Below, in pieces: positions 29,778 to 38,504 of a DNA stretch of 64,000 nucleotides. Source of the stretch: Proteobacteria bacterium 005FR1 (GTDB lineage Bacteria > Pseudomonadota > Gammaproteobacteria > Pseudomonadales > Cellvibrionaceae). Numbering within the stretch: the first letter of the stretch is position 1; each line of letters opens with the position of its first letter. The stretch covers positions 2,540,309 to 2,604,308 of the forward strand of contig WACF01000001.1 of assembly GCA_026192395.1 (NCBI GenBank), in the 5' to 3' direction. Under the pieces are notes generated by a model that did no database searches, was not told where the DNA came from, and worked only from the letters and a program-made list of their open reading frames with translations. A program made the translations under genes and the position numbers.

Positions 29778-31031
29778 CTATTCAGCCGTAAGCGGGTAGT
29801 GCTCCGGATAGGGCCAGCGCGCGGCCCCGGATTCAACTGCCGCCGCCGCAACCGCTGCGGAAACGTTGGCCAGTAATCTCGGGTCGATGGGCTTGGGGAG
29901 AATGTATTCCGGGCCGAAGGACATCTCGATACCGCCGTATGCCTTGCGCACCTTCTCCGAAACAGGCTGCTTGGCTAGCCCGCGAATCGCTTCCACCGCC
30001 GCTAGCTTCATTTCCCGATTGATGTCCCGGGCGTGCACGTCCAATGCGCCGCGGAACAGGAAGGGGAAACACAGCACATTGTTCACTTGGTTTGGATGAT
30101 CGGATCGGCCGGTGGCGATCAGGACGTCGTCGCGAGTCTTACGGGCAAGATCCGGATCAATCTCCGGATCGGGGTTAGAGCAGGCGAAGACGATCGGCCG
30201 CGGCGCCATCAACTTGAGCTGCTCGGCTGAGAGCAGATTGGGACCGGAAACCCCGAGAAAAACGTCCGCATCCACGATCGCATCATCGAGATCGCGCTCT
30301 TCGGTCACCATCGCGAATTCGCGCTTGTAGCCGTTGATGTCGGTGCGCTCGGAGTGGATCACGCCCTTGCTGTCCAGCATGGTGATGTTTTCCATCCTCG
30401 CGCCTGCCTCCACCAGCAATTTACAACAGGCAATCGCCGCCGCACCGGCACCGAGGCAGACGATCTTCGCCTGGCGCAGAGACTTACCCTGAATCTCCAG
30501 TGCGTTCAGCAGTCCGGCAACTGTCACGATCGCCGTGCCGTGCTGATCGTCATGGAACACCGGGATATCACAGCGGCGTTTCAGCTCCAGTTCGATCTCG
30601 AAGCACTCGGGCGCCTTGATATCTTCCAGGTTGATGCCGCCGAAGCTTTCTGCGATTCGCTGTACGGTTTCGATGAAAGCCTGCGAGTTTTCCGCATCCA
30701 CTTCAATATCAATGGAATTGATGTTGGCGAAGCGCTTGAACAGCAGGCTCTTGCCCTCCATCACCGGTTTGCTTGCCAGTGGCCCCAGATTGCCAAGGCC
30801 AAGGATTGCACTGCCATCGGTGATCACCGCCACCAAATTGCCCTTGCCGGTGTAGCGGTAGGCATCCTCCGGGTTCTTCGCAATCGCGCGCACCGGCTCG
30901 GCCACGCCCGGGCTGTAGGCCAGCGCCAGATCCCGCTGGGTCTCGGCGGGCTTGGTCAGTTCCACACTCAATTTGCCGGGAACGGGATATTGATGGTAAT
31001 CCAGTGCGGCTTTTTTGAAATCGTCATTCAT
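29778..31031 (-). CDS. maeB: Malic enzyme (malate to pyruvate, NAD(P)-dependent), short form
   Basis: Oxidative decarboxylation of malate to pyruvate and CO2. The 417-residue protein has the malic N-domain (YSPGVAEP, TDGSAILGLGNLGPLASKPVMEGK, VFHDDQHGTA with the metal-binding Asp pair) and the NAD-binding domain (CLGAGAAAIACCKLL near 196). It is the single-domain form: the C-terminal phosphotransacetylase-like half of Escherichia MaeB is absent. Cofactor preference cannot be read with confidence. Same neighbour position (next to ponA) as in Pseudomonas. Confidence 0.94.
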   Translation of the reverse strand: MNDDFKKAALDYHQYPVPGKLSVELTKPAETQRDLALAYSPGVAEPVRAIAKNPEDAYRYTGKGNLVAVITDGSAILGLGNLGPLASKPVMEGKSLLFKRFANINSIDIEVDAENSQAFIETVQRIAESFGGINLEDIKAPECFEIELELKRRCDIPVFHDDQHGTAIVTVAGLLNALEIQGKSLRQAKIVCLGAGAAAIACCKLLVEAGARMENITMLDSKGVIHSERTDINGYKREFAMVTEERDLDDAIVDADVFLGVSGPNLLSAEQLKLMAPRPIVFACSNPDPEIDPDLARKTRDDVLIATGRSDHPNQVNNVLCFPFLFRGALDVHARDINREMKLAAVEAIRGLAKQPVSEKVRKAYGGIEMSFGPEYILPKPIDPRLLANVSAAVAAAAVESGAARWPYPEHYPLTAE

Positions 31032-31123
31032 TCCGGAAATATCACTTTTCTTGAATTCACTAGCTGAAATGCCCGCGAAACGCGGCCTATTGAATTGCGC
31101 TTGCCTGGCGTTGCCCTCGCAAG

Positions 31124-31951
31124 TTAGCGGCAGGACTGCGAGTCTTCGAGCCAGTCCAGCGCGTAGGGAGTGCGGGCCTGCACCACGAAAGGTTTAAAGC
31201 CCTGCGCCATCAGCTGCTTGTCGCCACTGCGGTCCTGAAGCCACCCGCTGACGCGGATGCCGCGGCCCGGCCAGGTTTCGGCTCGGCCGGGATCGAATCG
31301 ACTGCCCCTAAAATGAGGCAAATCGTCCCGATCGATTCGGATCACCAGATCGCCTTCCAACTCCAGCCAAACATCTTTCTGCAGGTCCACCTTGCTGATC
31401 TCACCGCAGAGAACCCGAAACTGGGCTTGAACCCCCTCCAGGCGGGTCGCCGGCAGTGGCTGCCAGTAATCGGTCCTCCAGAGCCCGCGGCGCTCACGCC
31501 GCGCCTCCTCTGCCAGTTCCTGCAGGCAGCGGGCATAAGCCATGTCGGGAGGAACGGCCAGCGGCAAGGCAAGGCCCTGACGAACCAGATAGCTTTCAAG
31601 ATTGCGGCCCGATGGATGGGTGACATGGGCCAGGATTCTGCCGTAACGATCAGTCCGGCGAGACTCGAAAGACAAATGCACTAACTCCGTGTCGGCGAAA
31701 AACGCCTCAGCCGCTTCTCGCGATGCGCGAGCCAGGGGCTGTTCTGCTTTGCCATCGGTTGCAAGTTCAGGTGCGTTGATTGCGAGTAGGCGCACCCTAC
31801 GCCCGTCGGTGAGACGCAGCGTATCCCCGTCGTGAACTGCGGATAGTCGAACTCGTTCATGGACGGTCGGCTCGGGGCATTGCTGGCCCCAGGCCAGGAC
31901 CGGAACAAGGGATAGGATGATTCCGGTCGCGAGTATGCGCGAGAAGAGCAT
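31124..31951 (-). CDS. Secreted thermonuclease-family (SNase-like) nuclease
   Basis: A staphylococcal-nuclease-like fold: AVHDGDTLRLTDGRRVRLLAINAPE carries the first Asp and Arg positions, and ESRRTDRYGRILAHV carries the second Arg and Asp/Tyr. A signal peptide precedes it (about 1-23, ending AWGQ), so it should be exported. The extended C-terminal part (about 150-275, with GEISKVDLQKDVWLELEGDL) resembles an OB-like domain of unclear role. ATG 31951 chosen, with AAGG just upstream; an in-frame TTG at 31981 is less likely. A nuclease gene sits at the same place near rpmE in Pseudomonas. Calcium-dependent phosphodiesterase activity is inferred from the family. Confidence 0.85.
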   Translation of the reverse strand: MLFSRILATGIILSLVPVLAWGQQCPEPTVHERVRLSAVHDGDTLRLTDGRRVRLLAINAPELATDGKAEQPLARASREAAEAFFADTELVHLSFESRRTDRYGRILAHVTHPSGRNLESYLVRQGLALPLAVPPDMAYARCLQELAEEARRERRGLWRTDYWQPLPATRLEGVQAQFRVLCGEISKVDLQKDVWLELEGDLVIRIDRDDLPHFRGSRFDPGRAETWPGRGIRVSGWLQDRSGDKQLMAQGFKPFVVQARTPYALDWLEDSQSCR

Positions 31952-31988
31952 ACCTTTCACGTGCCTCAAAGAGGCTAACAATTAAACG

Positions 31989-32022
31989 AAAAAACGCCTG
32001 AGATTGCTACCCCAGGCGTTTT
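31989..32022 (-). terminator. Rho-independent terminator after rpmE
   Basis: Stem AAAACGCCTG / CAGGCGTTTT (31991-32000 with 32013-32022) with a 12-base loop and a T run on the minus strand. It lies 30 bases after the rpmE stop and just before the nuclease start. Confidence 0.85.
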
Positions 32023-32051
32023 CGAATGTGAAACAGAATGGATAGCTGGGC

Positions 32052-32270
32052 TTACTTCTTGGCGGCGCCGCGTGCACCGAAGCGCTTCTTGAAGCGGTCG
32101 ATTCGACCACCGGTATCCATTACTTTCTGCTTGCCGGTGTAGAACGGGTGGCAAGACGCGCAGACGTCCACGTGGATGTCCTTGGCGAGAGTTGAGCGAG
32201 TTTTCACTACATTGCCGCAACTGCAGGTTACGGTCATGTCGTCGTACTTGGGATGAATTTCTGCTTGCAT
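32052..32270 (-). CDS. rpmE: 50S ribosomal protein L31
   Basis: Ribosomal protein L31 of the zinc-binding (C+) type. The 72-residue protein has cysteines in TCSCGNVV and [14 protein letters not shown] that form the zinc site, and the [12 protein letters not shown] segment. Divergent from priA and followed by a terminator, so it is monocistronic. Confidence 0.97.
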   Translation of the reverse strand: MQAEIHPKYDDMTVTCSCGNVVKTRSTLAKDIHVDVCASCHPFYTGKQKVMDTGGRIDRFKKRFGARGAAKK

Positions 32271-32551
32271 CGGAGCTGCCTCATCAATACTGTTCGTGCC
32301 GCGGTGCCGTCGCCCGGGCCGGCATGCCGATACCGCCCGAGAGCGTCGTGATCAGCTATGCTTGACAAACTGTGGCTTAATTGGTGACTCGGGAAAATTA
32401 AGACGGCGCATACTACCAGAAACCCAGCACAAGGCAAGTTCGTTTTCTGTACGCCACTTTCGTTTCTTGAACGCACTGCGCCGATGGCGCACTACCAGAA
32501 GTTGACTGGGCCGTGGACGACGCGTTTCGAATCCCCGGCCCGACAGTGAAG

Positions 32552-34771
32552 ATGTCAGATCAAGCTATCCTAAACGTCGCCGTCCCGACTCCCTTGCGTC
32601 GAACCTTTGACTACCTGCCCCCGGCGGGACTCTCCCCTGCCGAGCTCGATCAGCTGGTGGCTGGCGTGCGGGTTTTGGTGCCCTTCGGACAACAGAAACT
32701 GGTGGGGGTTTTGCTGGGCCTGAGCAAAACCAGCCAGTTAGCTCCCCACCAACTCAAACCGGCCGAGCAGATTCTCGACCGTGCGCCCTGCCTGCCCGGC
32801 CCCCTACTGTCGCTCTGCCAGTGGGCTGCTGGTTACTATCAGCATCCGGTCGGTGAGGCCTTGGCCACTGCACTTCCCAATCTGCTCCGGCAAGGCGAGG
32901 CGGCCAGCTTTCCCACCGAAACGGTCTGGGAGCTGACTACCGAGGGCAAGGGCCTCCCCGATGGGGCGCTCAGGCGTGCACCGAAGCAGGCAGCACTGCT
33001 GAACGCCCTGCAGCAGCGATCGATTCTGAGCCGGGAAGACATCCGCCAGCTGGAGGTCGCGCCCGACGCCGTGCGACAACTGGAGAACAAAGGACTGATC
33101 CGGTCACGGGAGAGCACGATTCTTCCGCAGGCCAGTGAAGGCGAGCTCCACGGTGAGCCGCCATTGACCCTCAACGACGAGCAGAGCACAGCGCTGGAGC
33201 AGATCCGCTACCAGGGGTTCAACACCTATCTCCTGGAAGGCGCCACCGGCAGTGGCAAGACCGAGGTGTATCTGCAGGCGATCGCCCGGGTTCTGGAGCA
33301 GGGCAAATCCGCCCTGGTGCTGGTGCCGGAAATCGGCCTGACGCCGCAGCTGGTGGGCCGTTTCGAAAAGCGCTTCAAGGTCCGAATCGCCGCCCTGCAC
33401 TCGGGCTTGAATGACCGGGAGCGATTGCAGGCCTGGCTGGAAGCCCGCTACGGTTATGCGCGTATTCTGATCGGCACCCGCTCGGCGGTATTCACGCCCA
33501 TTCCCAATCTCGGCATCATCATCATCGATGAGGAGCACGATCTGTCCTTCAAACAACAGGACGGCTTTCGTTACTCGGCCCGCGATCTGTCGGTGGTGCG
33601 AGCCCAGCGCGCAGGCATTCCGCTGCTCCTGGGCAGCGCCACGCCCTCGCTGGAGTCACTCTACAACGCCACCCACAACCGCTACCTGCACCTGCGCCTC
33701 ACCCAGCGCGCCGGGGCGGCACGGCCGCCTGAAGTGGAGCTGATCGATTTGCGCGGCCAGCAGCTGGACGAAGGCTTTTCGCCCATGCTTCTGCAGCATA
33801 TCGAGACCGAGCTGGCGAAGGGCAATCAGGCCCTGGTGTTCATCAATCGTCGCGGCTTCGCGCCGGTGCTCATTTGCCACGACTGCGGTTGGATCGCCGA
33901 TTGCCGGAACTGCTCGGCAAAGATGACCGTGCACCAGCATCCGCCCCACCTGCATTGCCACCACTGCGACTACCAGCGTCCGGTCCCGCACAGCTGCCCC
34001 GACTGCTTCAGCCGCGATCTGGAATTCTTGGGACAGGGCACCGAGCGCAGCGAGGCCACGCTACAGACCCGATTCCCGGCTGTGCCGGTGATCCGTGTCG
34101 ACCGGGACACCACCCGCCGCAAGCAGGCAATGCAGGGAATGCTGGCCCAGGTCCACGAAGGCGAGCCCTGCATTCTGGTGGGCACCCAGATGCTGGCCAA
34201 GGGTCACCACTTCCCGGACGTGACTCTGGTGGCGATGATCGACATCGACGGCGCGCTGTTCAGCGGTGACTTCCGCGGTCCCGAGCGCATGGGCCAGTTG
34301 CTGATCCAGGTGGCAGGCCGTGCCGGACGCGCCAGCAAACCCGGCCGGGTGATAATCCAGAGTCACCACTGCGAGCACCCCAACATCCAGAGCCTGATCA
34401 AGGAGGGCTACCACCGCTATGCCAGGCGCCTGTTGCACGAACGGCAGGTCACCGGTCTGCCGCCCTACCGCTTCATGGCCCTGATCCGGGCGGAATCGAA
34501 GCGACCGGAAAATGCGAGCGATTTTCTGCAGCATGCCAGGCAGTTCGCGCAACAGCAGTTTCCGGCAACGCGGCACCTCCATTACCTGGGACCACTGCCC
34601 GCCCTGATGGAACGGAAAAAAGACCGCTACTGTTTTCAGCTGCACATCAACAGCAGCAACCGCCAGCATCTGCAGAAAGTAGTGCAGGCGATCTGTGCGC
34701 AAATGGAGAATCACGCGCTCGGGCGGCGCACGCGATGGTCGGTGGATGTCGACCCGCAGGACATGTCCTGA
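32552..34771 (+). CDS. priA: Primosomal protein N' (replication restart helicase PriA)
   Basis: 3'-5' helicase that reloads the replisome at stalled forks. From ATG 32552 the protein has 739 residues, near the usual 730; a GTG at 32513 would add 13 residues and is less likely. Motifs: N-terminal VAVPTPLRRTFDYLPP, Walker A EGATGSGKTEVYL, DEEH (IIIDEEHDLSFKQQ), the zinc region with eight cysteines from CHDCGWIADCRNC to CPDC, and the C-terminal helicase motif QVAGRAGRASKPG. argS, which sits after priA in the Pseudomonas order, is absent here. Confidence 0.97.
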   Translation: MSDQAILNVAVPTPLRRTFDYLPPAGLSPAELDQLVAGVRVLVPFGQQKLVGVLLGLSKTSQLAPHQLKPAEQILDRAPCLPGPLLSLCQWAAGYYQHPVGEALATALPNLLRQGEAASFPTETVWELTTEGKGLPDGALRRAPKQAALLNALQQRSILSREDIRQLEVAPDAVRQLENKGLIRSRESTILPQASEGELHGEPPLTLNDEQSTALEQIRYQGFNTYLLEGATGSGKTEVYLQAIARVLEQGKSALVLVPEIGLTPQLVGRFEKRFKVRIAALHSGLNDRERLQAWLEARYGYARILIGTRSAVFTPIPNLGIIIIDEEHDLSFKQQDGFRYSARDLSVVRAQRAGIPLLLGSATPSLESLYNATHNRYLHLRLTQRAGAARPPEVELIDLRGQQLDEGFSPMLLQHIETELAKGNQALVFINRRGFAPVLICHDCGWIADCRNCSAKMTVHQHPPHLHCHHCDYQRPVPHSCPDCFSRDLEFLGQGTERSEATLQTRFPAVPVIRVDRDTTRRKQAMQGMLAQVHEGEPCILVGTQMLAKGHHFPDVTLVAMIDIDGALFSGDFRGPERMGQLLIQVAGRAGRASKPGRVIIQSHHCEHPNIQSLIKEGYHRYARRLLHERQVTGLPPYRFMALIRAESKRPENASDFLQHARQFAQQQFPATRHLHYLGPLPALMERKKDRYCFQLHINSSNRQHLQKVVQAICAQMENHALGRRTRWSVDVDPQDMS

Positions 34772-34859
34772 TCACATCCAGCGTCTGACGCAGACGCGAA
34801 ACTGAAGTACAATTTCGCCCCTACTCTTCCGATGTTTTTCTCGTGATGACTTTCTCGCC

Positions 34860-35447
34860 ATGACCCGCGATTTCGCCAAAAAACGCTCGCGCCCTCAGGC
34901 AAGCAGCCCCAAATCGCAGGTACCCGCCTGGGTCTGGCTGTTTACGGGCTCAGTGCTGGGCGCTTTCGTAATGTTTCTGGTGTATCTGGCGGGAGTGCCA
35001 CCTCAGCCCAGCACCCTCGGTGACCGCCTGGAAACCATCACTGACGCCACCGACCCGGTGGAAGACAAGGCAACTACCCCGAAAAAAGAAGAAACGCCTC
35101 AGCCCCGCTTCGATTTCTATCAGCTGCTGAAGGAAAGTGAAGTCGTGGTCAATCCGGAACCCATTCCGGAAGAGGTCACCCGCGCTAAACGCCAGGCCGA
35201 AAAATTGGAGTACATCCTCCAGGTGGGCTCCTTCAAGAGCGCCGGCGACGCGGATCGCCTGCGCGCGCAGCTGATCCTGCTGAATCTGGACGCGAAGGTG
35301 GAAACGGTCAAAGTGCGCAATGCCGAGACCTGGCACCGCGTGCTCGTAGGGCCCTTCCACAATCAGGTGGCCATGTCCAAGGCACGCAGTACGCTCGCCG
35401 ATAATCAGATGAATAGCCTGCTGCTGAAAAGAGACACCGAAGGCTGA
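34860..35447 (+). CDS. ftsN: FtsN-like SPOR-domain cell-division protein
   Basis: The 195-residue protein has a basic cytoplasmic N-terminus (FAKKRSRPQ), one membrane helix (about 24-46), a charged Pro/Glu-rich periplasmic linker, and a C-terminal SPOR domain (about 117-190, YILQVGSFKSAGDADRLRAQLILL and WHRVLVGPF). Layout and position just before hslV match ftsN of gammaproteobacteria, though it is shorter than the 319-residue Escherichia protein. SPOR binds septal peptidoglycan; FtsN triggers constriction. The symbol rests on position and architecture. Confidence 0.83.
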   Translation: MTRDFAKKRSRPQASSPKSQVPAWVWLFTGSVLGAFVMFLVYLAGVPPQPSTLGDRLETITDATDPVEDKATTPKKEETPQPRFDFYQLLKESEVVVNPEPIPEEVTRAKRQAEKLEYILQVGSFKSAGDADRLRAQLILLNLDAKVETVKVRNAETWHRVLVGPFHNQVAMSKARSTLADNQMNSLLLKRDTEG

Positions 35448-35472
35448 TACCCCCTCGCCACGTCCTGCGGTG

Positions 35473-35500
35473 CTTGAAATTGGAAGCCGCGCCCCCATCT
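35473..35500 (+). promoter_or_regulatory. Heat-shock (sigma-32, RpoH) promoter for hslVU
   Basis: CTTGAAA at 35473-35479 and CCCCATCT at 35493-35500, followed by A, with a 13-base spacer. This matches the sigma-32 consensus CTTGAA-N(11-16)-CCCCATNT almost perfectly. It lies about 118 bases upstream of hslV, whose product is a known heat-shock protease. Confidence 0.88.
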
Positions 35501-35517
35501 AGAAAAGATCTGCAGCC

Positions 35518-35538
35518 AGCCCGCTTGGGCTCGTTTTT
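35518..35538 (+). promoter_or_regulatory. Leader hairpin in the hslV 5' untranslated region
   Basis: 5-bp stem AGCCC / GGGCT with a GCTT loop followed by CG and five T. It lies downstream of the heat-shock promoter, so it falls inside the leader mRNA. It could be a weak terminator for the ftsN-like gene or a leader stem-loop, as reported for hslVU of Escherichia. Confidence 0.5.
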
Positions 35539-35617
35539 GCTACCCGATCTTGCATACAGCTTCATCTCGCGCAGGCAAGCCTGCCACGCAAATCCATCAC
35601 AATACTAAGGACATCTC

Positions 35618-36157
35618 GTGGAACAGTATCGAGGCACAACGATTCTCTCCGTGCGACGCAACAACCACGTAGTCATTGGCGGCGACGGTCAGGTGTCGCT
35701 GGGCAACACGGTCATGAAAGGCAACGCCCGCAAGGTGCGCCGCCTGTATCGCAATCAGGTGTTGGCGGGCTTCGCCGGCGGCACCGCCGACGCATTCACC
35801 CTGTTCGAGCGCTTCGAAGCCAAGCTGGAAGCGCACAGCGGCAATCTCACTCGAGCAGCAGTGGAGCTGGCGAAGGACTGGCGCACCGATCGCGCCTTGC
35901 GCCGCCTGGAGGCCTTGCTGGCTGTGGCGGACAAAGACGCCTCTCTGGTCGTGACCGGCAACGGCGACGTGATTCAGCCGGAAGACGACCTGATCGCCAT
36001 CGGTTCAGGCGGTCCCTTCGCCCAGTCGGCGGCCCGCGCTCTGCTGGAAAACACTGACCTCGAGGCCCGCGAAATCGTAGAGAAAGGACTCGGCATCGCC
36101 GGCGATATCTGTGTGTACACCAATCACAACTTCACCATCGAAGAGCTGAGCTACTGA
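35618..36157 (+). CDS. hslV: ATP-dependent protease subunit HslV (ClpQ)
   Basis: Proteasome-like threonine peptidase, the proteolytic half of HslVU. The 179-residue protein has the catalytic TT after a short propeptide ([14 protein letters not shown]), [30 protein letters not shown] and the sodium-site region [10 protein letters not shown] and GDICVYTNH. Starts at GTG with AAGGA 7 bases upstream. The N-terminal extension of 6 residues before the catalytic Thr must be removed by processing; Escherichia HslV has only the initiator Met there. hslU follows after an unusually large 146-base gap. Confidence 0.97.
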   Translation: MEQYRGTTILSVRRNNHVVIGGDGQVSLGNTVMKGNARKVRRLYRNQVLAGFAGGTADAFTLFERFEAKLEAHSGNLTRAAVELAKDWRTDRALRRLEALLAVADKDASLVVTGNGDVIQPEDDLIAIGSGGPFAQSAARALLENTDLEAREIVEKGLGIAGDICVYTNHNFTIEELSY

Positions 36158-36162
36158 TCGCC

Positions 36163-36184
36163 GCCGCCATCGGGCGGCCGTTTT
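36163..36184 (+). terminator. Weak terminator or attenuator hairpin after hslV
   Basis: Stem GCCGCC / GGCGGC (36163-36168 with 36173-36178) with tetraloop ATCG, then CG and TTTT. Sits 6 bases after the hslV stop inside the operon, so it may lower hslU transcription relative to hslV or stabilise the upstream message. Confidence 0.5.
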
Positions 36185-36215
36185 GCATAGATATTTTTTT
36201 TCCCGCCTCACTGAC

Positions 36216-36291
36216 AAGGCCTCACAACCAAGGCCCCACAATTGAGGCCTCACAATTCAGGCCTCTCAACCAAGGTCTCACAATCAAGGGG
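36216..36291 (+). repeat. Five 14-bp direct tandem repeats in the hslV-hslU gap
   Basis: Units of 14 bases begin at 36216, 36230, 36244, 36258 and 36272, each close to aaggcctcacaatt, followed by a partial sixth, AAGGGG, which may serve as ribosome-binding site for hslU 12 bases further on. Three of the units contain GGCCTC and the palindrome AGGCCT occurs twice, so neighbouring units can also pair with each other as hairpins. Confidence 0.9.
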
Positions 36292-36303
36292 AATGCAGCA
36301 TCC

Positions 36304-37623
36304 ATGTCCGAGATTACACCCCGCGAAATCGTCCACGAGCTGGACAAACACATTGTCGGCCAGAAGAACGCGAAGCGAGCCGTGGCCATTGCTCTGCGCA
36401 ACCGCTGGCGGCGAATGCAGCTTGAAGAAGGCCTGCGCAATGAAATTACGCCCAAGAACATTCTGATGATTGGGCCGACTGGTGTCGGGAAAACCGAAAT
36501 TGCCCGCCGGCTGGCCAAGCTCGCCAATGCCCCCTTCATCAAGGTCGAAGCCACCAAGTTCACTGAGGTGGGCTATGTGGGTCGGGATGTGGAGTCGATC
36601 ATCCGCGATCTGGTGGAAATGTCCATCAAGAAGGAACGCGAAGACGCGATGGACCGGGTACGCTACCGCGCCGAGATCGCCGCCGAAGAACGTATTCTCG
36701 ACATCCTGCTGCCGGCCGCCCGCTACGGCGAGGCCGAGTCCTCGGAGTCCGGCACTCGCCAGGTATTTCGCAAGAAGCTGCGTGAAGGCGAGCTGGACGA
36801 TAAGGAAGTCGAAGTGGACGTATCCGCCTCGCCGGTCGGTGTGGAGATCATGGCACCACCCGGCATGGAAGACATGACCAGCCAGCTGCAGAACATGTTT
36901 TCCTCCATGTCCTCCGGGCGCACCAAGAAGATCAAGACCACGGTGAAGCAGGCACTGAAAAAGCTCACCGAAGAGGAAGCGCGCAAGCTGATCAATGAAG
37001 AGGAAACGAAGGCCCGCGCGATCGAAGCGGCGGAGCAGAACGGCATCGTCTTTATCGACGAAATTGATAAGGTCGCCAAACGCGGAGATACCAGCGGCGG
37101 TGCGGATGTCTCACGGGAAGGTGTGCAGCGCGATCTGCTGCCGCTGATCGAAGGCTCCACCGTGAGCACCAAGCACGGCATGATTCGCACCGACCACATC
37201 CTTTTCATCGCCTCCGGCGCCTTCCACTTCAGCAAGCCGTCGGACCTGATACCTGAGCTGCAAGGCCGCTTGCCGATTCGCGTCGAACTGGAAGCGCTGA
37301 CGCCGGATGACTTCGAGTGCATTCTCACCGAGCCGGATGCCTCGCTTACCGAACAGCATCAGGCCCTGTTGAACACCGAAGGTGTGGAATTGACATTCAC
37401 CGCCGACGGCATTCGTCGCATCGCGGAAACCGCTTTCCAGGTAAACGAAAGCACCGAAAACATCGGTGCACGCCGCCTGCATACGGTATTGGAAAAGCTG
37501 CTGGAAGACGTTTCATTCAGCTGCGGGGAGGAAGACCGGGCGATTACCATCGACGCCAAGTACGTGGATGATCATCTGCAGGAACTGGCGAAGGACGAAG
37601 ACCTGAGCCGCTTCATCCTTTAA
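36304..37623 (+). CDS. hslU: ATP-dependent protease ATPase subunit HslU (ClpY)
   Basis: AAA+ unfoldase that feeds substrates to HslV. The 439-residue protein has [16 protein letters not shown] at the N-terminus, Walker [10 protein letters not shown] near residue 57, an intermediate domain (about 110-240), Walker [10 protein letters not shown] near 248, sensor region SGAFH and the C-terminal LPIRVEL and [13 protein letters not shown]. It ends in LSRFIL, the family C-terminal tail that docks into HslV. Length is normal. Confidence 0.97.
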   Translation: MSEITPREIVHELDKHIVGQKNAKRAVAIALRNRWRRMQLEEGLRNEITPKNILMIGPTGVGKTEIARRLAKLANAPFIKVEATKFTEVGYVGRDVESIIRDLVEMSIKKEREDAMDRVRYRAEIAAEERILDILLPAARYGEAESSESGTRQVFRKKLREGELDDKEVEVDVSASPVGVEIMAPPGMEDMTSQLQNMFSSMSSGRTKKIKTTVKQALKKLTEEEARKLINEEETKARAIEAAEQNGIVFIDEIDKVAKRGDTSGGADVSREGVQRDLLPLIEGSTVSTKHGMIRTDHILFIASGAFHFSKPSDLIPELQGRLPIRVELEALTPDDFECILTEPDASLTEQHQALLNTEGVELTFTADGIRRIAETAFQVNESTENIGARRLHTVLEKLLEDVSFSCGEEDRAITIDAKYVDDHLQELAKDEDLSRFIL

Positions 37624-37659
37624 CGGCCTCTAGCGACTCTTTAGCGGTTACAGGAAAGC

Positions 37660-38040
37660 ATGAAGACGCCCAGCAAGGTACAACTGCACAAGAAGTCGAA
37701 GGTTCTGGAGCTGATCTACAGCGACGGAACCTTCCGACTGCCCGCCGAGTTTCTGCGGGTCTACTCCCCTTCCGCGGAAGTGAAAGGCCACGGCCCCGGA
37801 CAGGAAACGCTACAAACGGGCAAGCAATACGTGGGCATCAGTGGGCTGGAGTCCGCCGGTAACTACGCGATCCGTATCATCTTCGACGATGGCCACGATA
37901 GTGGCATCTACAGCTGGGATTATTTGTACGACCTGGGCAGCAAGCAGGAGCAATACTGGCGGGACTACCTGCAACGCCTGGAAAAGGCCGGCAAGTCCCG
38001 CGACCCCGATACTTCCGCCGTCAGGTTCGTCACCCCCTAA
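37660..38040 (+). CDS. DUF971 protein (gamma-butyrobetaine hydroxylase N-terminal-like domain)
   Basis: The 126-residue protein is a single DUF971/GBBH_N domain: LHKKSKVLELIYSDGTFRLPAEFLRVYSPSAEVKGHG, then GYNIRI-like NYAIRIIFDDGHDSGIYSWDYLYDLG. In other proteins this fold accompanies dioxygenases and iron-sulfur (Mrp/ApbC) proteins; the biochemical role of the stand-alone form is not known to me. It follows hslU by 36 bases, the position seen in Pseudomonas, so it is likely part of the hslVU transcript. Confidence 0.9.
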   Translation: MKTPSKVQLHKKSKVLELIYSDGTFRLPAEFLRVYSPSAEVKGHGPGQETLQTGKQYVGISGLESAGNYAIRIIFDDGHDSGIYSWDYLYDLGSKQEQYWRDYLQRLEKAGKSRDPDTSAVRFVTP

Positions 38041-38044
38041 AGGG

Positions 38045-38431
38045 TCAGCCACTGACCTTGCGTCGGATGTGATCGATCACCGAACCATGCTCGTCCTGAG
38101 GACTGAACATCACGATGTCGGTATCCTGTTCCGCCCTGACACTGTGGCCCGGCGGCCAGTAGAACAGATCACCCGTCCGTGAGGTTTCCTCACTGCCGTC
38201 GGAGTAAAGCGCCGTAATCTCACCCTGCACCACATAGCCCCAATGCGGGCTCATGCAGCTGTCCCCTTCCAGGCCATGCAGCAGTTCTGTGATATCCGTT
38301 CCCGCGCCAAAGCTGAAGAACTCAGCACCCATTTTGCCGTAGCCACTGACGTCGCCGAACTCAGTTTGCTGCCGGGCTATCGCGCCGGGCACATCGATTC
38401 TGACCGGCACATCGTTTCTCGCTATGTGCAT
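38045..38431 (-). CDS. Small cupin-domain protein
   Basis: A 128-residue single-domain protein with cupin-like beta segments: SCMSPHWGYVVQGEITALYSDGSEETSRTGDLFYWPPGHSVRAEQDTDIVMFSPQ. The PHWGYVVQGE and WPPGHSV stretches match the two cupin motifs in position, with His at both. No substrate can be inferred; cupins may be enzymes or binding proteins. Its stop lies 4 bases from the DUF971 stop, in tail-to-tail arrangement. Confidence 0.7.
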   Translation of the reverse strand: MHIARNDVPVRIDVPGAIARQQTEFGDVSGYGKMGAEFFSFGAGTDITELLHGLEGDSCMSPHWGYVVQGEITALYSDGSEETSRTGDLFYWPPGHSVRAEQDTDIVMFSPQDEHGSVIDHIRRKVSG

Positions 38432-38504
38432 GACACTTCCTCCCTGCTACACATTGCCAGCGTCATTGAGACGCGCACGAGATTAGCAAAGTTCATCTCG
38501 ACTA

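Noticed and set aside
32341-32400. TTGACA at 32362 as priA promoter
   Set aside because: No -10 hexamer of reasonable quality lies at 16-18 bases.
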